From the NCBI GenBank assembly GCA_001799575.1, contig MGTT01000011.1, positions 124,001-188,000 of the forward strand: DNA of 64,000 bases, given 5' to 3'. This stretch comes from Elusimicrobia bacterium GWA2_56_46 (GTDB taxonomy: Bacteria; Elusimicrobiota; Elusimicrobia; Elusimicrobiales; UBA9959). Position numbers and translations under genes: made by a program. Shown piece after piece: positions 56,954-64,000 of the stretch. Position 1 is the stretch's first letter. Each line of letters opens with the position of its first letter. The notes below the pieces were generated by a model. The model did no database searches. It saw only the letters and a list, made by a program, of their open reading frames with translations, and had not been told where the DNA came from.

Positions 56954-57061
56954 CCTCCATATTCTAAGAAATTTAACGGGAACATTGCCGCCCTAAGAAT
57001 TATCCAACGCAAGATGAGCCTGAAAACAGGGGAACATTAAGACTTCCGTGTAATTTTCCTG

Positions 57062-57547
57062 GTGCAGGGTTCGCGGGGCCTGGCAGGGGCCCGGAACGCG
57101 GAACCGGCGTCGCGCACACCGTGCGCGCGCCTCCGTTCCTCGGCCTCCGCGCTTCGTATGCTCGGCCTCCGGACGGTTCCGCTTATCCGGCTCCCCTGCC
57201 ACCCGCTCCATCTATATCGCCAGGGGTTTATCCTTCCAAATTACCCTTCACATACGCTCTACGGCTTCAGGCGCGATAGAACGCCATGTCTTTGCTCAGC
57301 TCTTAACCGCTTTTATTACCTGCCTGTAATTCTCAGCGTTATGATAAGGTTCTTCGGGGCTCGTAAATTTTCCAATAAAGGATGCGGCAGGCGAATCAAT
57401 GGAGCGGGTGACGGGGGATTGGGTGGAAAAAACCCTCCGGAGGCCGAGCATACGAAGCGCGGAGGCCGAGGACGGGAGTAGCGGCCACGGTGTGGCCGAC
57501 TACGGTTTTTGGAACCCAACCCCCGGCAGGCCCCGCGAACTTGCAGG
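57062..57547. other. Inverted pair of structured elements (L 57062-57212 on minus, R 57400-57547 on plus) with covarying stems
   Basis: 37-nt exact inverted repeat (57137-57173 / 57436-57472); hairpin GTAG-CGGCCAC-GGT-GTGGCCG-A-CTAC in R vs GGCG-CGCGCAC-GGT-GTGCGCG-A-CGCC in L. Confidence 0.85.
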
Positions 57548-57633
57548 CCTGCCGTTACCTCATACTATCAGAAAAGGTTAAATACTTGAGATTGATTTGA
57601 GCGGGTCTTGAACGGTTCTTGAGCGCCATCCGC

Positions 57634-57846
57634 TATAATTTATAGGAAGAAGTTTTGATCTTTTAAAATTTAACCAGCGCTGCACGGTGCGCCCCCTAAC
57701 CCAACCCCCCAAAGCAAAAAGTCTTCAACGACTGTATGCTTAGCATCTGCAGCGCTGGCCTTTTTAAGTCCCGCCGGCAGCACCGAGTCAGGCCCCATAT
57801 CAGACATCCTGTCAGACTCAATAAAAACCGGCGGGACGATTTTTTG
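57634..57846 (+). ncRNA. Putative small RNA or tandem terminator region
   Basis: TATAAT at 57634-57639; 11-bp stem CCAGCGCTGCA/TGCAGCGCTGG then T tract; stem GTCCCGCCGG/CCGGCGGGAC enclosing GAGTC/GACTC then T6. Confidence 0.4.
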
Positions 57847-58073
57847 CTCATATCACGCTGATAAAAATACACGCCATAAGTTTTGAACGCGCCTCTGACG
57901 CATGTTTTCCCCTCGCTTTTGCAGATCGCCCTACCCCCTGGGGCGGGGACAAAAGGGCATGATTTCCAGGCCATTTGACTTTTCCTTTCTGGGCCTTAAT
58001 GCCCTTTTAAAACCCCTCCCCGCAGCATAGAATATATCCGGGAAGTGAGGCGAAAACAAAGGAGGACATCATT

Positions 58074-58709
58074 ATGAACGGGTGCATTTTCCGGATAGCG
58101 GTTGCGGCGGCGCTTGGAATAGGCGGTTCGAATATCTGCCGGGCGGATAGTTTCGCAAAGGATATGGCGAACATCAATGGATCCATCTCGGAAGCTCGTG
58201 TGGCCGTTCCCGTGCCCGCGAGGCCCGTCAGCCGCGCCTATGAACAAGATTGGGTAATAGCGGAGACATCGATCAAGGAACTTCATAAAGCCGCCACAGT
58301 TGGTTATAGCGAAGCAACCATAGCGCGTCTTCTGGACATTGCTAAAAGAAATCCGAAAAACGAGGCGCTGCAAAAGCTCATCGTTAAGGGCCTCGTGGAC
58401 GAACTCGCCAAAACCTCGAAACCCGGATACAGCCTCCATGTTGTAAGCAATATTATGGCCATGGCGTCCCAGGCGTCCGATTCTGTCAAACGACTGGCCG
58501 TCACCGGCGTAATGGAAGACGTCAGACTCGCTGTTACTGTCCCTTACTCCGAGGGCTGCATTGCTGAAGTGACAAGTCTGGCGCGCAAATCCTCACCTGA
58601 TATAAAGAGCCTGGCCATAGGCTTAATGCTTAAAGAGCTGCGGAACAACAATCGCGCGGGGTATTCAGAACTCCTCCAGGCTCAAATAGACGCAGTGAAT
58701 CGTTCATAA
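58074..58709 (+). CDS. Exported protein with alpha-helical ~44-aa repeats (GYS motif)
   Basis: AAAGGAGG RBS; signal-like N-terminus; repeats VGYSEATIARLLDIAKRNP / PGYSLHVVSNIMAMASQAS / VPYSEGCIAEVTSLARKSS / AGYSELLQAQID. Confidence 0.65.
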   Translation: MNGCIFRIAVAAALGIGGSNICRADSFAKDMANINGSISEARVAVPVPARPVSRAYEQDWVIAETSIKELHKAATVGYSEATIARLLDIAKRNPKNEALQKLIVKGLVDELAKTSKPGYSLHVVSNIMAMASQASDSVKRLAVTGVMEDVRLAVTVPYSEGCIAEVTSLARKSSPDIKSLAIGLMLKELRNNNRAGYSELLQAQIDAVNRS

Positions 58710-58723
58710 GTTTCCCGACGCGT

Positions 58724-58753
58724 AAAAAAGCCCGTCTTCCGGCGGGCTTTTTT
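58724..58753 (+). terminator. Rho-independent terminator
   Basis: AAAAAAGCCCGTCTTCCGGCGGGCTTTTTT. Confidence 0.9.
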
Positions 58754-58787
58754 GCGCCTCCCACCTCACGATGTTATATAATGGCTT

Positions 58788-59480
58788 ATGCCGAAAAAGA
58801 TACTCCTTGTGGATGACGACAGGGAGATGCTGGACGTCCTGGGCCGGTACCTGGGGAATCACGGCTTTTCCGTCCTGACCGCCCGCAACGGAGCGGAAGG
58901 GCTGGCAGTGCTCTCCGACGCCAGGCCGGAACTCATAATAACCGACGCCGAAATGCCCGGGATGGACGGCTTCGCTTTCTGCAAAAAACTTAAGACGAGC
59001 CGCTCGCTGGCGCCCATCCCGGTGATAATAATGTCGGGGAAAAAAATAACCGAAAGAGACATGGTTTCCGGCTACGGCGAGGGCGCGGAAGATTACATTA
59101 TCAAACCTTTTTCCTACCCGGTTTTGCTGGCCAAGGTCAACGCGATTCTCCGCCGCGCCCGGCCGCGGCCGGTTCCGGGAAATACGGTCATCAAAAAACA
59201 CGGCTTTGAACTGGATCCGGGCGGCCGCGCGCTCAGGGTCTCCGGGAAGACGCTTAAAGTCACTTCAAAGGAACTTGATCTTTTTTCCCTTTTAGTCTCC
59301 AGTCCCGGCCGGGTTCTCAGCCTGAACCATCTGCTGGAAACGGTCTGGGGCTATGATCCCGCCAGATACAACAATCCCCACACCGTGGAAGTGCATATCT
59401 CCAATCTCAGAAAAAAGCTGGGCCCCCGGCTTGCCGCCCGCATCAAAGCCGTTCCGGGGCACGGTTATAAATTTGAATAA
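58788..59480 (+). CDS. OmpR/PhoB-type response regulator
   Basis: KKILLVDDDREMLDVLGRYLGNHGFSVLTARNG REC domain; C-terminal winged helix NPHTVEVHISNLRKKLGPRLAARIKAVPGHGYKFE. Confidence 0.95.
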   Translation: MPKKILLVDDDREMLDVLGRYLGNHGFSVLTARNGAEGLAVLSDARPELIITDAEMPGMDGFAFCKKLKTSRSLAPIPVIIMSGKKITERDMVSGYGEGAEDYIIKPFSYPVLLAKVNAILRRARPRPVPGNTVIKKHGFELDPGGRALRVSGKTLKVTSKELDLFSLLVSSPGRVLSLNHLLETVWGYDPARYNNPHTVEVHISNLRKKLGPRLAARIKAVPGHGYKFE

Positions 59481-59566
59481 AGCTCAAGCAGGCTCATCCC
59501 ATAAAGCCCGCCGACCGGGCCAAAGCTCATGATATTTTTATATAATAATTCCGGGTTGGGCACGAC

Positions 59567-61144
59567 ATGAAAACCAGGCTAAAACAAAACGGACGGAGTC
59601 CGCTCAAAGCCGCGCGCGCCTCCGGCGCCCGCGCCGGACAGGCTTCGCGCCGCAAAAAACTGGAAAGGGCCGTGGACTCGATAGAGGGCGCCTACCTGGC
59701 CTCCGCCAGATTTTCAGTAAAAGAACTCTCTTTCAAAGTACTCCGGGCCGCAAAGGACTTCACCGGCAGCGCCTACGGTTTTGCGGCCTACATCGACAGG
59801 CAGACCGGCTGGATGATAGCCCCCACTTTAAGCGGGGGTGTCTGGAAAAGGCGCACGCCCGCCGATAAGCCGCTGGTCTTCAGGGAATTCACCGGGTTAT
59901 GGGGCTGGGTGCTGAAAAACAAGAAACCGCTGCTCACCAATACCGCCGCTTCCGACCCCCGTTCGGCCGGAACCCCGGCGGGGCATATGAAAATCTCGAA
60001 ATTTCTGGCCGCCCCGGCTGTCTTCAACCGGAATCTGGCCGGCATCCTGGCGGTAGCTAATTCCGGGCGCGACTACGATCCGGAGGATCTCGCCGCGATC
60101 AAAAGGCTGGCCCGCGTATACGCCATCATTCTACAGCGCAAGCTGGCCGAAGAACGTCTCAGGGAAAGCGAGGAGAAACACAAGGCTATAATAAACGCCT
60201 CGCAGGACATAACCTATACAATAAACCTGGACGGCCGCCTGACTTATATCAGCCGGCAGGTCTGCGCCTACGGCTACTCCCCCCGCGGCATCATCGGCCG
60301 GCATGTCCTGGAATTCGCCCACCCTGACGACAGATACCTCCTCGCCCAGGCGTTATCCAGAGCGGTGAAAACCGGCTCCACCCCGCCTATTCTCCACTAC
60401 AGGCTGAAGAAAAAAGACGGCTCGTATTTTCACGCCGAACAGAAAAGCGGCGTTATGACCAAGGATGGAAAACCTTTCATGTTTTCGGGGGTCATCCGCG
60501 ACGTTACCGAACGCGACCAGCTCCGGAACAAGGTGGTGGAGGACAGGGAAACCCTGCGCATGATCTTCGATACCGCCACCGACGCCATCTTCATCAAGGA
60601 TCAGGAAGGGCGCTATCTTAAAACCAACAAAGCCTGCGCCGCCATGTTCGGCCTCTCCCCCCAGCAATTGGCGGGAAAGACGGATTTTGATGTTTTTCCC
60701 AAAAAAACGGCGGAAACCGCCAGGGAAGAAGACAGGGAAACGATGAGTACGGGAAAATCAATGTTCACCAACAAGGAAATAGAGCTGGCCGGCCAGCGCC
60801 GTGTCCTGTACGAGGCCAAGACGCCGCTCAAGGACGCCAACGGGGCGGTGACCGGCGTTCTGGGCATCGCCAGGGATATAACGGAGCTGAAAAAACTGGA
60901 GGCCGAACTGGTGAGGACCAAGGCCGTGGAAGCCGTAAACAGGGTGGCCCGCCCGGCGGCTCACGATTTCAATAATATCCTGGCCGCTATAAACGGTTAT
61001 GCCGTGCTTATCATGGAAACACTGAAAACCGGGAACCCGGTAAAACCGGAGATAGCTCAGATCATGAACGCCGTAAAGCGCGCCGCGGCCATCACCGAAC
61101 GGCTCCAGACCTATGCCGCGGGCGCGGAAAAAGAAAAAATTTAA
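59567..61144 (+). CDS. GAF-PAS-PAS protein ending in a DHp-like helix, no ATPase domain
   Basis: GAF, two PAS regions, then ARPAAHDFNNILAAINGYAVLIMETL...AITERLQTYAAGAEKEKI* with no HATPase_c. Confidence 0.8.
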   Translation: MKTRLKQNGRSPLKAARASGARAGQASRRKKLERAVDSIEGAYLASARFSVKELSFKVLRAAKDFTGSAYGFAAYIDRQTGWMIAPTLSGGVWKRRTPADKPLVFREFTGLWGWVLKNKKPLLTNTAASDPRSAGTPAGHMKISKFLAAPAVFNRNLAGILAVANSGRDYDPEDLAAIKRLARVYAIILQRKLAEERLRESEEKHKAIINASQDITYTINLDGRLTYISRQVCAYGYSPRGIIGRHVLEFAHPDDRYLLAQALSRAVKTGSTPPILHYRLKKKDGSYFHAEQKSGVMTKDGKPFMFSGVIRDVTERDQLRNKVVEDRETLRMIFDTATDAIFIKDQEGRYLKTNKACAAMFGLSPQQLAGKTDFDVFPKKTAETAREEDRETMSTGKSMFTNKEIELAGQRRVLYEAKTPLKDANGAVTGVLGIARDITELKKLEAELVRTKAVEAVNRVARPAAHDFNNILAAINGYAVLIMETLKTGNPVKPEIAQIMNAVKRAAAITERLQTYAAGAEKEKI

Positions 61145-61944
61145 CCGGTTTTTTTTCGGACTAAAAGACGGGCTCTTATAAGCGTATTCAGGGCGGCCAG
61201 ATTGACGGGCTTGGCGATATAGTCGAAAGCGCCGTCTTTCAGACACTCGCGGGCTACTTCCTCGTCGGCGTTGCCGGTTATCATAAGAACGTCGACTTCC
61301 GGCCGCTTTTCACGGAGTTCCTTGAGCACCTCCACTCCGTTCATTACCGGCATATAAATATCCAGCAGAACGATATCCGGCTTCTCCTTTTCCACAAAAT
61401 CCAGGGCCGCCTTTCCGTCGGCGGCGGAAAAAGCGGAGTATCCCTCCGCGATAAGAAAACGGGAAAGCACCGCCCGGATACTGTCATCATCGTCGACTAT
61501 CAGGATCCTGCCGCCCCCGGCCGCGGAAAGCGGGAGGTTCCCTCCGGGAAAGCCGCTTTCCTCCGGGGCGGCCGGCGCTTTGGGGAGCGCGCCCAGCAGC
61601 CTTTCTATTTCGGCGAGAACATTGGAAAGGCCGTCCGCTTTTGAGAGAAACGAGGCCGCGCCGGATTTGAGATATTTGCCGGCGTCCTCCGGATTGTCGT
61701 AGCCGGTCAGAATGATAACCCTGGCAGCCGGATCGGCCGCCATGATCCCGGCCAGGACTTCGGAGCCGCTTAAAGAAGGCAGATCCCTGTCCAGGATCAC
61801 AAGGTCGGGGTGATAGTTTTTAAAAACAAGCAGGCCGTTAGTCCCATCTACGACCGCCGCGGCCTCGTGGCCGGCCCGGGTCAGAAAAACCGTAAGCGCG
61901 TCGCGCACTATACCGTCGTCGTCTATGATAAGTATTTTTGCCAT
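61141..61944 (-). CDS. Tandem receiver-domain response regulator
   Basis: Two REC domains: AKILIIDDDGIVRDAL...VILDRDLP and GRILIVDDDDSIRAVL...VLLDIYMP. Confidence 0.92.
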   Translation of the reverse strand: MAKILIIDDDGIVRDALTVFLTRAGHEAAAVVDGTNGLLVFKNYHPDLVILDRDLPSLSGSEVLAGIMAADPAARVIILTGYDNPEDAGKYLKSGAASFLSKADGLSNVLAEIERLLGALPKAPAAPEESGFPGGNLPLSAAGGGRILIVDDDDSIRAVLSRFLIAEGYSAFSAADGKAALDFVEKEKPDIVLLDIYMPVMNGVEVLKELREKRPEVDVLMITGNADEEVARECLKDGAFDYIAKPVNLAALNTLIRARLLVRKKTG

Positions 61945-62006
61945 AACCCGCGCCCCGGAGCCTCTGTTTAAGGATATTATATATTAATTCCACGGCCCGC
62001 TGTGGT

Positions 62007-63620
62007 TTGATCGGTGTCATTGCAGCCGGCGTTCAAGTTATCTACAATGAGGACATGAATCTTTCTTCTCTCCAGTTTTCAGCCGTTATCTCGGCCTCTG
62101 TCGCCGCCGCCGCGCTGACAGCTTATTTTTCATTCAGAAAAGGTTCCGCCAGGGCACTCAAAAGCCTGGATCGGGTTTTTGACGCGATACCCGACCTGAT
62201 GCTGGTGATAGACAACAACTACAATATCGTGAAAGTGAACCGCGCGACGCTTCAGGCACTGGGGCTGCCGAGGGAGGAAGTGGCGGGCCGCAAGTGTTAC
62301 GCCGTCCTGCACAAAACGGAGGCGCCTCGCGCGAACTGTCCCTGCGCCATGGCCAGGCAGGACGGACGGCCCCGCGCGACTGAAATAGTGGACGATGTCC
62401 TGGGTATGCTGGTGGAAGCCGCCTGCTTCCCCATCCTGGACGGACGGGGCGCGCCTGCCGGCGCGCTTCATATGATAAAGGATCTTTCCGGCCGGAAAGA
62501 TCCCGAAGGCCGCCTGTCCCAGGCCGGCAAGATGGAAGCCCTGGGCCGGCTGGCAGGCGGACTGGCCCACGAGTTCAATAATATCCTGAGCATAATAAGT
62601 TCCGCGTTCTATATGCTGAGAGGCCGCCTCGACGGCAGCGAAGCGGCTAACGAAGACGTGGCGGCCATTCAGAAAGCGGTGGTCTCCGCCTCCGAACTGA
62701 CCCGCCATCTCCTGGCGCTCAGCCAAAGACAGGTCATGGACATGAAGCCGGCGGATCTCAACGCCATAATAAAAGAGTCCGCCCAGATGACGCGCAAGCT
62801 CCTGGGCGAGGAAACGAGAATAGAAACCGTCCTTAAAAACGATCTCCCGCGCGTAAACCTGGATCCGGCGCAGTTCAATAAACTCCTGATGAATATCATC
62901 GCCCGCGCGGAGCCTCCCAGCGGCGCGAAAAGATCGATAGAACTTAAGACGGAAAACCTGGTTTTGAACAACGTCTCCGCGCGCGCTCCCGGGGAGGCCG
63001 CGGCGGGAAATTTCGTCAGGATAATTCTCAGGGATACCGCTTACAGGATAAAACGCGAATTCATAAACCGCCTTTTCGAGCCCTATTTCGAGCCCAGGAG
63101 CATGAATCTGGCTATCGCCTACAACATCGCCCGCCAGCATAAAGGCTGGATAGACGCCGCAGGAGACGACGACGGCGTGACTTTTGAGATCTATCTGCCG
63201 GCCGCGCATGAAGCCGGAGCGGAAACGGCCGCGCAGACTCCGGCGCCGGACACCGGCTCCCGAAAGGCGCTGTGCATTCTCCTGGCCGAGGATGACGAGG
63301 ATCTGCGCATTCTGACGGCCAGGGCGCTGCGCAAGAACGGCCACGAGGTGTTCGAAGCCGGCTGCGCGGAAAAAGCCCTTGAGATCTTCGCTTCGCGGAG
63401 CGGGGCTTTCGACACGCTTATCTCGGACGTTGTGATGCCGGATAAAAGCGGCGTAAGCCTGGCCGACGAGATCCGGGAAATCAAGCCCCAGATAGACATC
63501 GTTCTCATGAGCGGCTACATCGACGACAAGGTGGACATAGATAAAATAGAGAAAAAAGGCTACAAATTCATTTACAAACCTTTTGACGTGGACGCGCTGC
63601 TGACCATGCTGCGCCTGTGA
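62007..63620 (+). CDS. PAS-histidine kinase-receiver protein with apparently degenerate ATPase domain (start may be internal, e.g. 62055)
   Basis: GGLAHEFNNILSIISSAFYML; ILRDTAYRIKREFINRLFEPYF...SMNLAIAYNIARQHKG; C-terminal REC CILLAEDDEDLRIL. Confidence 0.85.
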   Translation: MIGVIAAGVQVIYNEDMNLSSLQFSAVISASVAAAALTAYFSFRKGSARALKSLDRVFDAIPDLMLVIDNNYNIVKVNRATLQALGLPREEVAGRKCYAVLHKTEAPRANCPCAMARQDGRPRATEIVDDVLGMLVEAACFPILDGRGAPAGALHMIKDLSGRKDPEGRLSQAGKMEALGRLAGGLAHEFNNILSIISSAFYMLRGRLDGSEAANEDVAAIQKAVVSASELTRHLLALSQRQVMDMKPADLNAIIKESAQMTRKLLGEETRIETVLKNDLPRVNLDPAQFNKLLMNIIARAEPPSGAKRSIELKTENLVLNNVSARAPGEAAAGNFVRIILRDTAYRIKREFINRLFEPYFEPRSMNLAIAYNIARQHKGWIDAAGDDDGVTFEIYLPAAHEAGAETAAQTPAPDTGSRKALCILLAEDDEDLRILTARALRKNGHEVFEAGCAEKALEIFASRSGAFDTLISDVVMPDKSGVSLADEIREIKPQIDIVLMSGYIDDKVDIDKIEKKGYKFIYKPFDVDALLTMLRL

Positions 63621-63630
63621 CGCACATCCG

Positions 63631-64000
63631 ATGAAAGAAGAAAAAGAACTGGAAGAGGCCGCTCGCGCGCTGACTGAAAGCGAGGAACGATACCGGGACC
63701 TTTTTGAAAGGACTTCGGATCTCATCTTCACCGTTTCCCCGGAAGGCCGCGTGCTCTACGCCAATCTGGCCGTACGCCACACGCTGGGCTACGGACAGGA
63801 AGAACTTTTGGCAACGCCTTTTTTCGATCTGCTCTCCCTGTCCTGCAGGGAAGCCGCGATGGAATATTTCCGCCGCACCGCCGCCGGGGGAAAAAGCGGG
63901 GAGCAGGAACTCGTCTTCCGGACCAGGGGCGGCGGGGAAGTGATCACAGAAGGCTGCTGCCATCTTAAAGAAAAGGAGGGCAAGCCCCTCTATCTGCAGG
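63631..64000 (+). CDS. PAS-domain signalling protein (partial, runs off window end)
   Basis: MKEEKELEEAARALTESEERYRDLFERTSDLIFTVSPEGRVLYANLAVRHTLGYGQEEL. Confidence 0.8.
   Translation, partial: MKEEKELEEAARALTESEERYRDLFERTSDLIFTVSPEGRVLYANLAVRHTLGYGQEELLATPFFDLLSLSCREAAMEYFRRTAAGGKSGEQELVFRTRGGGEVITEGCCHLKEKEGKPLYLQ

Noticed and set aside
57210-57400. Decayed protein gene in the centre of the inverted element (minus frame FIGKFTSPEEPYHNAENYRQVIKAVKS*)
   Set aside because: Protein-like fragment but stop-interrupted and not assignable to a family by eye.
57400-57415. tRNA-Gly 3'-end fragment (CCCGTCACCCGCTCCA on minus strand)
   Set aside because: Resembles a tRNA-Gly terminus, but the T-arm GTTCGA and rest of tRNA are absent; could be an old attachment site, too weak to call.
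57062-57481. Plus-strand 139-aa ORF and small ORFs across the inverted element
   Set aside because: Follow the structured non-coding repeat; no family resemblance, frames interrupted between copies.
62130-63731. 533-aa minus-strand ORF
   Set aside because: Antisense shadow of the PAS-kinase-REC gene.

Overview
The window is a GC-rich bacterial chromosome segment, nearly fully coding. It is probably Elusimicrobiota-like; that is my inference from PorV-type outer-membrane proteins, class-III-leader pilins and FlgD-Ig surface proteins, not a tested assignment. Main loci: a Tad/pilin and PorV/FlgD-like exported-protein locus (1-8.8 kb); GGDEF protein, solute-binding protein, tsaD, ctp, envC, ftsX; a TetR-TolC-MFP-RND efflux operon (18-24 kb); glgA, galT, scpB/scpA, trpS and an M50 protease; a nucleotide-sugar dehydrogenase and histidine kinase; a molybdenum/tungsten cofactor and TupABC transport block (40.8-48 kb); ALDH, dut, nrdG/nrdD/nrdR and recG; and a two-component signalling cluster (58.8-64 kb). 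The most unusual content is non-coding or superimposed on coding sequence. (1) Many dispersed 7-bp-periodic arrays belong to at least six heptamer families. They sit at gene boundaries, inside signal peptides and in frame within ORFs, sometimes as inverted pairs around a short core. Two copies form a ~150-bp portable RBS + signal-peptide cassette. (2) An inverted pair of structured elements at 57.06-57.55 kb has stems that covary between the copies around an identical 37-nt segment. (3) A tRNA-Arg gene has been split and duplicated by an integrase-less element carrying an AlbA-type regulator, with tandem modules each starting with the tRNA 5' end. (4) A ~0.5-kb non-coding, highly structured block at 16.3-16.8 kb is bounded by imperfect direct repeats. 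All coordinates and alignments were read by eye; no searches or folding were run.
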